Positions 7,331 to 13,936 of a DNA stretch of 64,000 bases are shown here, piece by piece (the stretch's first letter is position 1; every line of letters begins with the position of its first letter). The stretch comes from Streptomyces sp. P9-A4 (GTDB lineage Bacteria; Actinomycetota; Actinomycetes; Streptomycetales; Streptomycetaceae). The DNA lies in the NCBI RefSeq assembly GCF_036634195.1, contig NZ_JAZIFY010000001.1, positions 3,544,501 to 3,608,500 on the forward strand, given 5' to 3'. The notes under the pieces were generated by a model that did no database searches, was not told the DNA's origin, and saw only the letters and a program-made list of their open reading frames with translations. The position numbers and the translations under genes are program-made.

Positions 7331-7530
7331 ATTCGAAGCGACGTACGGTGGAATTTGTCATGTAAACGCATGGGATGACAGGGGGTGAAATCTTCACCCC
7401 GCACACGTCGGCCCACCGTGCTACTGTCGATAACAGTTGCAGTTGTGGGTCCCGAACGTACGAGTGCCCTCTTCCGGTTTCTCCGGCGCTGGGCACCCTT
7501 TTTCATTTCCGGACTTTTTGGAGCAGTGAC
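7331..7530 (+). promoter_or_regulatory. Promoter and leader region of the cold-shock gene
   Basis: About 200 bp without a gene, AT-richer than its surroundings, including an 8-bp inverted repeat GGGGTGAA-ATC-TTCACCCC at 7382-7400. Cold-shock genes typically carry long structured 5' leaders, and this gap fits that pattern. No -35/-10 pair was unambiguous. GGAGC at 7519-7523 is the ribosome binding site. Confidence 0.5.
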
Positions 7531-7734
7531 ATGGCAACCGGCACCGTGAAGTGGTTCAACTCGGAAAAGGGTTTCGGCTTCATCGAGCAGGACGGTGGCG
7601 GCCCCGACGTGTTCGCCCACTACTCGAACATCGCCGCCCAGGGCTTCCGTGAGCTGCTGGAGGGCCAGAAGGTGACCTTCGACGTCGTGCAGGGCCAGCG
7701 GGGCCTGCAGGCCGAGAACATCGTCCCTTCCTGA
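7531..7734 (+). CDS. Cold-shock protein, CspA family
   Basis: A 67-aa single cold-shock domain starting [20 protein letters not shown], with RNP1 (KGFGFI) at residues 13-18 and RNP2-like VFAHYS near 30. These small beta-barrel proteins bind single-stranded RNA and DNA and act as RNA chaperones in the cytoplasm. The length is exactly that of the family. GGAGC lies 7 nt upstream of the ATG. A terminator hairpin follows, and the small conserved gene at 7887 is its usual Streptomyces neighbour. Confidence 0.96.
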   Translation: MATGTVKWFNSEKGFGFIEQDGGGPDVFAHYSNIAAQGFRELLEGQKVTFDVVQGQRGLQAENIVPS

Positions 7735-7761
7735 AACCGAAACGTCGTACGCGTCGCGAGA

Positions 7762-7800
7762 ACTGGGGCCCGCACCTACGGGGTGCGGGTCCCAGTCCTT
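7762..7800 (+). terminator. Rho-independent-like terminator of the cold-shock gene
   Basis: ACTGGGGCCCGCACC pairs with GGTGCGGGTCCCAGT (one G-U pair) around a short loop, and CCTTT follows. It lies 27 nt after the cold-shock stop codon. Confidence 0.8.
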
Positions 7801-7886
7801 TGCACCGTTCTTTTTCGCACCACTGATCGGCCGCGGGAATTTCCTGCCCGGATCACCTCTGGAACCACTTCTCCGCAGGAGTCACC

Positions 7887-8171
7887 ATGCGCTGTGTCAT
7901 CGCCCGCTTCCCCTTCGAGCTGACCAAGGCCGGAGTGATCGATTCGATGAAGGGCGTCAAGCCCGAGCCGGCCGTCGGCGATGTCGTCGTCATCGGCCGC
8001 CGTCAGTTCCCCGTGAAGCAGGTGGGTGAGGTCGTCACCCGCCAGGACCGCCGCGACTTCAGCGCCGGCGAGGTCACGCGGGCCATGACCAAGCTCGGCT
8101 TCACCTGCCTCACCGTGCCGGCCGCCGGCACCGCCGACCCGGTGGCCGGAGAGCCCTCCGAGACGTTCTGA
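7887..8171 (+). CDS. Conserved small protein accompanying the cold-shock gene
   Basis: A 94-aa protein starting MRCVIARFPFELTKAGV, with a conserved VGDVVVIGRRQFPVKQVG centre. I recognise this type as a conserved actinobacterial hypothetical protein usually found beside CspA genes; its biochemical role is unknown to me. It has no signal peptide or membrane segment. A GCAGGAG ribosome binding site precedes ATG 7887. A terminator lies between it and the cold-shock gene, so it probably has its own promoter or depends on read-through. Confidence 0.75.
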   Translation: MRCVIARFPFELTKAGVIDSMKGVKPEPAVGDVVVIGRRQFPVKQVGEVVTRQDRRDFSAGEVTRAMTKLGFTCLTVPAAGTADPVAGEPSETF

Positions 8172-8190
8172 CGGTACGGACCCGGCACCC

Positions 8191-8230
8191 GGGCCCCGGC
8201 GGTACCCCGTAGGGGCCTCCGCCGGGGCCC
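8191..8230 (+). terminator. Hairpin terminator, 12-bp stem
   Basis: GGGCCCCGGCGG (8191-8202) pairs perfectly with 8219-8230, with an inner CCCC/GGGG stem. It lies 20 nt after the stop of the CspA-associated gene, between convergent genes. Confidence 0.75.
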
Positions 8231-8262
8231 GTACGCCCTCAGGGGCCTGCCCGGTCCGTACG

Positions 8263-8352
8263 GTCCCAGTGACCTCAGTTGTCCCAGTAGTCCCAGTAGT
8301 CCGAGTGACCTCAGTGCCCTCAGTGCCCTCAGTGGTCGAAGTAGCTGAAGTC
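8263..8352 (-). repeat. 9-bp tandem repeat spanning the 3' end of the GvpU-like gene
   Basis: Eight uninterrupted 9-bp units (GTCCCAGTA, CCCTCAGTG and similar on the plus strand) run from 8263 to 8334 and continue in degenerate form to 8352, inside the last codons of the minus-strand gene. Read in that frame the unit is Tyr/His-Trp/stop-Asp (TACTGGGAC or CACTGAGGG). The gene's stop codon is one of the TGA variants of the repeat. Confidence 0.8.
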
Positions 8353-8688
8353 GCCCACCGTCCAGGCGCTCACGTCCGCCAGGGCCACCCGGTACATCCC
8401 GCCGGTCTCCGGGATGCCCACCGTGCCCTGGAGGATCCGGGCGAGGTGGAAGTGCAGGTGGGTCGGGGGACTTTCCCTGGGTTCGGAGGGGCTGAACACC
8501 CCGGAGAACTCACCGAGGCGGGCCGAGTCCGTCAGGACCTCCGACACGCGCTGTCTCCACAGGGCTTCCGGGGCGAGCCGGCCGGTGAGAACCACGCCTC
8601 CCGCGACCACTGTCAGGGACATCTGATTACTCTGCCCGGACTCCACCGTTGCGGCGATCTCGACGAGCAGCTCGTCAGGCTTCGACAT
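8329..8688 (-). CDS. GvpU-like gas-vesicle accessory family protein (tentative)
   Basis: A 119-aa cytoplasmic protein with no signal or membrane segment. The LTVVAGGVVLTGRLAPEALW block and the HLHFHLARILQGTVGIP segment recall proteins annotated GvpU in Streptomyces. That assignment comes from memory of the family, not a search, and no other gas-vesicle gene is in the window. The stop codon lies within a 9-bp tandem repeat, so the C-terminal tail has probably been remodelled. Start ATG 8688. The membrane-protein gene upstream ends at 8700, only 11 bp away, so the two are likely cotranscribed. Confidence 0.55.
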   Translation of the reverse strand: MSKPDELLVEIAATVESGQSNQMSLTVVAGGVVLTGRLAPEALWRQRVSEVLTDSARLGEFSGVFSPSEPRESPPTHLHFHLARILQGTVGIPETGGMYRVALADVSAWTVGDFSYFDH

Positions 8689-8699
8689 GGAAGCCCATT

Positions 8700-10058
8700 C
8701 TAGGCGCCCTCCCTGGCATGGGGACCCTGGCTCGGGGGTTCCTTCGCCCGGCCCTCCGGCGTCTCCTCCGCCAGGAACGCCGTCACCGCCAGGGCGAAGA
8801 GCAGGGCGAGCGCGAGGCCCACGACGACCCAGCCCGTGGGGTGCGGCCAGAACACGCAGGCCGCTGCCGCCGCCGCGACGAGCAGCCAGGTGATCCACCG
8901 CCGGTACCGGCGCACGAAGGGGCCCACCGGTCCGGTGCGCAGGCCCGCCCGGTCCGCGGTGCCGCGGGTGGCGGAGATGCCGTCGTCCCAGAGCTTCCGG
9001 GTCAGTACGGCGGGGCGGCTCGGGCCGGAGAGCCAGGCCGCGAGGGCGAGCAGGACGCCCAGCGTCGCGTACACCCGTACCGAGGTGCGGAGGTAGCGGA
9101 TCAGGGTGTCGTAGAGGGAGCCCGCGGCGGCCGGGGAGACGGTGGCCGGGAGGGCGTTCAGATAGACCGTACGGAACACCGTGAGGGCCACCCCGAGGAT
9201 CACCGCCGCCGCCGCCACGCCGAGCGCCGCCGCGACCAGGGTGCGGCGCCGGCCCACCGCGAGCAGCACGCCACCGACGACGAGCAGCACCGCGATCACC
9301 GGCAGCCACATGCCCATCTTCTGGAGCAGCCCGAAGGCCGTCTTCACCTTCCCGATGTCCTTGGACTGCACGACGGTGAAGTCGGTGTGGATCTCGGGGA
9401 TCTTGCCCGCGACCGTGAGGCCGGACTCGACGAGCCGCTGCTTGACCCGGTCGATCACGGGCGCCAGGTCGATGGTGACCGTGTCCGTGCTGATCTTCAC
9501 GGCCCCGTCGTCGCTGCCGGTCAGGGCGCGGTCGAGGGAGGTGTGGACGGCACGGTTGGCGTCGGTCCAGATCGTCTCGAAGGCCGAGGAGGCGACCACG
9601 TCCTGGGCGCGGTCGTGGACGAAGCTGCCGACCGCGCTCTCCAGGGAGCCGCCCAGCTTGCCGAGCGCCTTCTCCACCAGGGGCCGCTGGTCGGGCGCGA
9701 CGCCCTCCAGGAGGGAGGCCAGGTCGATGTGGTCCATGACGGCGTTCGTCACCCGGTTCGCGACGGCGGCCTGGATGTCCGGGTCCGAGGCGAGCGGGGC
9801 GACCGTCTTCACGTACCGGTCGGTGTCCCCGACGATGTCCGAGGTCCAGGAGGCGACGATCCCGAGCGGGACGAGCACGCAGCCGATGACGATCAGCAGG
9901 GCGGAGAAGAACGACCGGAGGCGGTGGTGGGGCGGGCGCGCCGGGGCGGCTGTCCTCGCCTCCTCTTCGAGGGCGGACACGCGGGCGCGGAGCCTCGCGA
10001 GTTCGTCGGCACCGGCATTGCCGCCGGCGGCACCACCGGCTTCGGCATCGGCATCCAT
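8700..10058 (-). CDS. Multi-span integral membrane protein of unknown function
   Basis: A 452-aa protein with a cytoplasmic N-terminus containing a short coiled-coil (ELARLRARVSALEEE). One membrane span follows near residue 55, then an exported domain of about 180 residues. Five further spans (about residues 245-445) follow, e.g. LPVIAVLLVVGGVLLAVG and VVVGLALALLFALAV. I do not recognise a named family. ATG 10058 was preferred over GTG 10067 because the AGGAG at 10067-10071 overlaps the GTG but sits 8 nt from the ATG. It is divergent from the dehydrogenase at 10203 and upstream of the GvpU-like gene. Confidence 0.75.
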   Translation of the reverse strand: MDADAEAGGAAGGNAGADELARLRARVSALEEEARTAAPARPPHHRLRSFFSALLIVIGCVLVPLGIVASWTSDIVGDTDRYVKTVAPLASDPDIQAAVANRVTNAVMDHIDLASLLEGVAPDQRPLVEKALGKLGGSLESAVGSFVHDRAQDVVASSAFETIWTDANRAVHTSLDRALTGSDDGAVKISTDTVTIDLAPVIDRVKQRLVESGLTVAGKIPEIHTDFTVVQSKDIGKVKTAFGLLQKMGMWLPVIAVLLVVGGVLLAVGRRRTLVAAALGVAAAAVILGVALTVFRTVYLNALPATVSPAAAGSLYDTLIRYLRTSVRVYATLGVLLALAAWLSGPSRPAVLTRKLWDDGISATRGTADRAGLRTGPVGPFVRRYRRWITWLLVAAAAAACVFWPHPTGWVVVGLALALLFALAVTAFLAEETPEGRAKEPPSQGPHAREGA

Positions 10059-10202
10059 GGCGCCCACTCCTCGTCACCGCTTCTCGATACGGGGCAATTC
10101 AGCGCAATTCTGTGAGACGGGGGCGGTCCTGTCGCCCTGGGCGGGGCACCAGGGGGACACGAACGCACCGCGCGCCCTCCCGCCGTACGCGATCATGCGG
10201 GC

Positions 10203-11162
10203 ATGAAGCTGCGCTGCGCCGTCCTCGACGACTACCAGGGGGCCGCCCTGGCCTCCGCCGACTGGAGCCCGCTCGCCGACCGGGTCGACGTACGCGTCCT
10301 GCGGGAGCACCTCACCGACCGGGACGCGCTGGCCGAGGCCCTGGCGGACTGCGAGATCCTCGTCGTCATGCGGGAGCGGACCCCCGTCGACGCCGGACTC
10401 CTGGCCCGGCTCCCCCGGCTCCGCCTCCTGGTGACCTCCGGGATGCGCAACGCCTCCGTCGACGTGGCCGCCGCACGCGCGCGCGGGATCACCGTCTGCG
10501 GCACCGCCAGCAGCTCCGAGCCGCCCACCGAACTCACCTGGGCGCTCCTCCTCGGCCTGGCCCGCCACGTACCCGCCGAGGCCCGGTCCCTGCGCGAGGG
10601 CGGCCCCTGGCAGTCCACCGTCGGCGCCGACCTGGCCGGCCGGACGCTGGGACTCGTCGGGCTCGGCAGGATCGGCGGCCGGGTGGCCCGGATCGGGCTC
10701 GCCTTCGGGATGCGCGTGCGCGCGTGGAGCCCGAACCTGACGGAGGAGCGGGCGGCCGAACACGGCGTCGGGTACGCGAAGGACCGGCGGGAGCTGCTCG
10801 CGGAGAGTGATTTCGTCTCGCTCCACATGGTGCTCTCGGACCGGACGCGCGGGCTGATCGGGGAGCCGGAACTACGGGCGATGCGCCCGCACGCGTACCT
10901 CGTCAACACCTCGCGTGCGGGGCTCGTCGACGGCGGGGCGCTGCTGCGGGCGCTGCGCGAGGGGTGGATCGCGGGGGCCGGGCTGGACGTCTTCGAGACC
11001 GAACCGCTGCCCCTGGACGACCCCCTGCGGTCCCTGCCGAACGTCCTGGCGCTGCCGCACCTCGGCTATGTGACGGAGGGGAACTACGGCCGGTACTTCG
11101 GGCAGGCGGTGGAGGACATCGAGGCGTTCCTCGCGGGGGCGCCGGTACGGGAACTGGGCTGA
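10203..11162 (+). CDS. D-2-hydroxyacid dehydrogenase family protein
   Basis: A 319-aa NAD(P)-dependent 2-hydroxyacid dehydrogenase with the two-domain fold. The nucleotide-binding motif GLGRIGG is near residue 152. The catalytic triad is visible: Arg in NTSRAGLVDG, Glu in DVFETEPL and His in ALPHLGYVT. It probably interconverts a 2-oxo acid and a D-2-hydroxy acid. The sequence resembles phosphoglycerate-dehydrogenase-like members, but there is no ACT domain, so serine biosynthesis is unlikely. It is a lone gene, divergent from the membrane-protein gene. Confidence 0.9.
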   Translation: MKLRCAVLDDYQGAALASADWSPLADRVDVRVLREHLTDRDALAEALADCEILVVMRERTPVDAGLLARLPRLRLLVTSGMRNASVDVAAARARGITVCGTASSSEPPTELTWALLLGLARHVPAEARSLREGGPWQSTVGADLAGRTLGLVGLGRIGGRVARIGLAFGMRVRAWSPNLTEERAAEHGVGYAKDRRELLAESDFVSLHMVLSDRTRGLIGEPELRAMRPHAYLVNTSRAGLVDGGALLRALREGWIAGAGLDVFETEPLPLDDPLRSLPNVLALPHLGYVTEGNYGRYFGQAVEDIEAFLAGAPVRELG

Positions 11163-11211
11163 GCCGCGGTACGGGGGGGCGGGGCGCGGGGTACGGGTGG
11201 CGGGCCCGTGT

Positions 11212-11280
11212 CCCCGTACGGGAGCCGTGCCGACCCCCTTACGGGAGCCGCGGTGATCCCCGTACGGGAGCCGCGCCGAT
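11212..11280 (+). repeat. Three 23-bp tandem repeats
   Basis: Three head-to-tail copies of a 23-bp unit beginning CCCCGTACGGGAGCCG lie in the gap between the convergent dehydrogenase and GntR genes. Each contains the palindrome GTACGGGAG/CCGTAC in part. No coding role was seen. Confidence 0.8.
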
Positions 11281-11298
11281 CCCGTACAAGAACGGGTC

Positions 11299-11655
11299 TC
11301 AGCCCAGGCTCGTGCGGGCCAGTTCCATGAACTCCTCGTCCGTCAGGCCGAGTTCGCGGGCGTCCGCCGCCGCCTCGCGGAGCCGGGAGACCAGGCGGGC
11401 GCGGTCGGGGGCGGTGGCGCCGGGGACGATGACGGCGCCCCTGCCCCGGCGGAGTTCGATCAGGCCCTCCTCGCGGAGCCGCTGGTAGCCGCGGAGCACG
11501 GTGTGGACGTTGACACCGAGGGAGTCGGCGAGCTCCCGGGCGGCCGGGAGGCGTTCGCCGGGTGCGGCGGAGCCGTCGGCGAGGGCGCCCCGGACACAGG
11601 CGGCGATCTGGTCGCCGAGGGGCGCGGCGGAGGCCGGGTCGACACGGAAGAGCAC
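11299..11655 (-). CDS. GntR-family regulator, YtrA subfamily
   Basis: A 118-aa protein with GTG start; GGAAGG lies 7 nt upstream. The N-terminal winged helix carries the GntR signature LPAARELADSLGVNVHTVLRGYQRL, followed by the short helical tail typical of the YtrA subfamily, which has no large effector domain. It begins 2 bp after the stop of the DUF1648 membrane protein, so the two form an operon. YtrA-type regulators usually repress their own operon. The paired TTGTTC-N11-GAACAA sites at 12625-12671, upstream of the first gene, are the expected operators. Confidence 0.88.
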   Translation of the reverse strand: MLFRVDPASAAPLGDQIAACVRGALADGSAAPGERLPAARELADSLGVNVHTVLRGYQRLREEGLIELRRGRGAVIVPGATAPDRARLVSRLREAAADARELGLTDEEFMELARTSLG

Positions 11656-11657
11656 GG

Positions 11658-12614
11658 TCAGACCTTCCCATGGCGCTCGACGAGCGTGTTGAGGAGGGCG
11701 GCGGCGGTGCCCGCGTCGGGCACGGTGACCGCGAACTCGCGCCCGCTGTCCCTCCGTACGACCAGGGTCTCCCCGGTCCGGACGATCACGCCCGTGCGGT
11801 GGGCCCTGACCCGGTAGCCCCAGCCGCCGAACTCGCCGAGGACGGCGGCCGTGTCGAGTTCTCTGACGCTCGCCCCCGCGATCTCGTCGAGCGGGACGCG
11901 GACGCGGGGCCGGGGGGACAGTGAGGGCCGTACGGTGACGCCCCGGCGGTCGACGGCGACCCGGACCCGGGCGAGGGCGAGCCCCGGCACCCCGATGACG
12001 AGGCCGAGCAGTGCGAGCAGCGCGGCGGGCCAGGGGGCGAGGATCAGCCCGACGGGGACGGCGGCGAGGGCGATCACCCCGAGGACGGTCAGCGGTCCCG
12101 AGGCGGTGGCGTGGGACCAGCCGGCGACCTCGCTCGCACCGAGCGGGAGCCGGGGGGCGTCGGGGGCGCCGGGGACGGGGGCCGCCGCGTCCTCGGGGAC
12201 GAGCCGCGTCAGGCCCCACCCGGCGAGCCCGAACAGCCCGGCGGTCGCTGCGGCGAGCGTGAGGTTCACGAGGGGGGAGGAGACCTGCGACGGGTCGGTG
12301 ACGTCCAGGTTGTCCCGTACGAGGAGGACGAGCAGCGCGCCCGCGAAGCCTGCCGTGGCCCAGGCGCCCCAGAGGGAGGGGCGGCGGACGAGGGCCGTCC
12401 AGCCGGCGCCGAGGGCGACGAGGAGGGCGACGCCCACGACGGCGAAGGCGGTGCGGCCGGTGAAGCCGTCGGGGCGGCCGTCGAGGCCGAAGTGGGTGGC
12501 GAGGGTGTCGGGGAGCCGGTCGTACCGGAGCACGAGGAGCAGCACGTACACGAGGAGCGTGAGGGCGAACGGGAGCGCGGCGAGGGCGCGGAGACGGGGT
12601 GTGGATCGGTTCAT
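11658..12614 (-). CDS. DUF1648 domain-containing membrane protein
   Basis: A 318-aa protein with about six membrane spans. The N-terminal DUF1648 region includes LPDTLATHFGLDGRPDGFTGR between spans 1 and 2, and a PH-like cytoplasmic beta-rich C-terminus follows (VRVPLDEIAGASVRELDT to the end). DUF1648 proteins accompany YtrA-type GntR regulators, as here. The start at ATG 12614 has AGGGAGG 5 nt upstream. Longer upstream reading is rejected because it runs through the operators. Function unknown; a role in envelope-stress response is a common guess. Confidence 0.85.
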   Translation of the reverse strand: MNRSTPRLRALAALPFALTLLVYVLLLVLRYDRLPDTLATHFGLDGRPDGFTGRTAFAVVGVALLVALGAGWTALVRRPSLWGAWATAGFAGALLVLLVRDNLDVTDPSQVSSPLVNLTLAAATAGLFGLAGWGLTRLVPEDAAAPVPGAPDAPRLPLGASEVAGWSHATASGPLTVLGVIALAAVPVGLILAPWPAALLALLGLVIGVPGLALARVRVAVDRRGVTVRPSLSPRPRVRVPLDEIAGASVRELDTAAVLGEFGGWGYRVRAHRTGVIVRTGETLVVRRDSGREFAVTVPDAGTAAALLNTLVERHGKV

Positions 12615-12624
12615 GGAGCCTCCC

Positions 12625-12671
12625 TTGTTCGCACCAGGATAGAACAAGTTGTTCGCACTTAGCTAGAACAA
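12625..12671 (-). promoter_or_regulatory. Twin GntR operators overlapping the DUF1648-gntR promoter
   Basis: Two copies of TTGTTC-GCAC-N7-GAACAA (12625-12647 and 12649-12671), each with an 11-bp spacer, are arranged back to back 11 bp upstream of the DUF1648 start. A -10-like TATCCT falls inside copy 1 on the minus strand, so regulator binding would block the promoter. This is a textbook arrangement for autorepression by the YtrA-type GntR protein. Confidence 0.8.
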
Positions 12672-12806
12672 CTAGACCTCCTTTCCGGATGCGGACCCTC
12701 GGTGCCGCTTGCTGAACAGGCCAAACGCCTTCAAATGGGGAGATCCGGTACGTCGACGCGGCGGCGGCCGTGAAGGCCGCCGCCGCGGAGAAGTAGCCGC
12801 CGGGCG

Positions 12807-12839
12807 GAGGAGCGCCGGGTCGTCAGCCCGGCGCTCCGT
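12807..12839 (-). terminator. Terminator hairpin
   Basis: GAGCGCCGGG (12810-12819) pairs with CCCGGCGCTC (12827-12836), extended by partial pairing outside. It lies between the GntR operon promoter region and the hydrolase 3' end. It probably stops plus-strand or antisense transcription, since the hydrolase stop is at 12845. Apart from this and a gene-like tail with no start, 12672-12844 holds nothing I recognise. Confidence 0.5.
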
Positions 12840-12844
12840 CCGTG

Positions 12845-13723
12845 TCAGCCCCGGTCGTCGCCGTCCAGGGCCGCCCGCAGCGCCTCGGCGAACTCCGCCG
12901 GGGCGCCCTGCTGGCCGAACTCGCCGCCCAGGAAGCCGCCGTGGTGGCTCGGGAAGACGGCGAGCGGGGTGCCGACGCCCTCGGCGACGGCCGCCGCCGC
13001 GCGGGCGGCGAGCTCGCCCTCCGACTCCTTGCCCGCCGCGACGACGATCCGGGTCGGGGCGGCGCGCAGGGCGGTGAAGTCGGGGCGGTAGGAGGTGCAG
13101 CCCCGCATGTTCTGTCCGAGCAGCGGGTCGCCGCGCGAGCCGTCGTCCTCGGCGGGCAGGCCGAAGGCGGCCGGGTCGGGCGCGGGCTCCTCCGCCCAGT
13201 TCGCCGGGAACGGGCCCTTCCGGCCCGTCAGCGCCAGGAACTTCGCCATCGCGGGCCCCCAGCCCTCCCGCAGATAGGTCGCGTGGACGTCCGCGCACGC
13301 GCCGAGGGCCGCCTCGCGGTCCGGGAGGACCTGGGCCGTCGGCGGCTCGTGCGCGACGAGGGTGTGCACCAGGTCGCCGCGGGCGGCGACGAGGGCGAGG
13401 GAGTTGACGGCGCCGCCGCTGCTCCCGAAGACGTCGACCGGGCCGACGCCGAGCGCCTCGATCAGCCGGGCCAGGTCGTCGGCGTGCTCCTCGGGAAGCG
13501 ACTCCGCCGCGCCGTCGGTGCGCTCGCTGCGGCCCACGCCGCGCGGGTCGTACGTGACGACGGTCCGGTCCGTGAAGTGGGAGGCGAGCGTGGTGAAGCC
13601 GGTCGCGTCCATGGGGGAACCGATCAGCAGCAGGGGGCGTGCCTCGGCTCCGGTGCCGGGGCGCACGTCGTAGCGCAGGGTCGCGCCGGCGGTGTCCAGC
13701 GTCCGGGTGTCGGTCTCGGCCAT
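12845..13723 (-). CDS. Alpha/beta hydrolase
   Basis: A 292-aa alpha/beta-hydrolase. The oxyanion region is LLLIGSPMDATGF, the nucleophile elbow is GSSGG (Ser near residue 107), and DPRGVGRSER precedes it as in haloperoxidase/esterase-like members. A C-terminal His in PSHHGGFLG is a good candidate for the catalytic base. Substrate unknown. The ribosome binding site GAGGAG lies upstream of ATG 13723. It is monocistronic by context, with cobN ending 213 bp further up on the same strand. Confidence 0.88.
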   Translation of the reverse strand: MAETDTRTLDTAGATLRYDVRPGTGAEARPLLLIGSPMDATGFTTLASHFTDRTVVTYDPRGVGRSERTDGAAESLPEEHADDLARLIEALGVGPVDVFGSSGGAVNSLALVAARGDLVHTLVAHEPPTAQVLPDREAALGACADVHATYLREGWGPAMAKFLALTGRKGPFPANWAEEPAPDPAAFGLPAEDDGSRGDPLLGQNMRGCTSYRPDFTALRAAPTRIVVAAGKESEGELAARAAAAVAEGVGTPLAVFPSHHGGFLGGEFGQQGAPAEFAEALRAALDGDDRG

Positions 13724-13865
13724 GGTGATCTCCTCGGTGGTGAGTCAGTCATGGGGGTAGACCGCCGGGGGCGCCGGAACTCATCGCAGGCGCGGGGGCC
13801 GGGCGGAAAAATCTCCGGGGCGGGAGAGAGAGCGACGGTGACCATCCGGCCCCGGCCGACGCCTT

Positions 13866-13936
13866 CGTGACGGCCCGGCCGTCACGACACGTCCCCCGGC
13901 CCCGGCCCCCGCCCCCGCCCCCGCCCCGGTGAGGAC
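13866..13936 (-). terminator. Hairpin plus G-run array after cobN
   Basis: Directly after the cobN stop, the transcribed strand sense reads four to five G-runs separated by C (complement of 13891-13930). A 10-bp perfect hairpin follows, CGTGACGGCC-C-GGCCGTCACG at 13866-13886. The hairpin is the likely terminator, and the G-runs could fold as a quadruplex in the mRNA. Confidence 0.6.

Noticed and set aside
11212..11280. Possible CRISPR array
   Set aside because: The 23-bp units are directly adjacent with no unique spacers, and no cas genes are present.
12672..12806. Short frame ending IRYVDAAAAVKAAAAEK before a TAG
   Set aside because: It has no start codon in frame after the previous TGA and no ribosome binding site; at most a gene tail relic.
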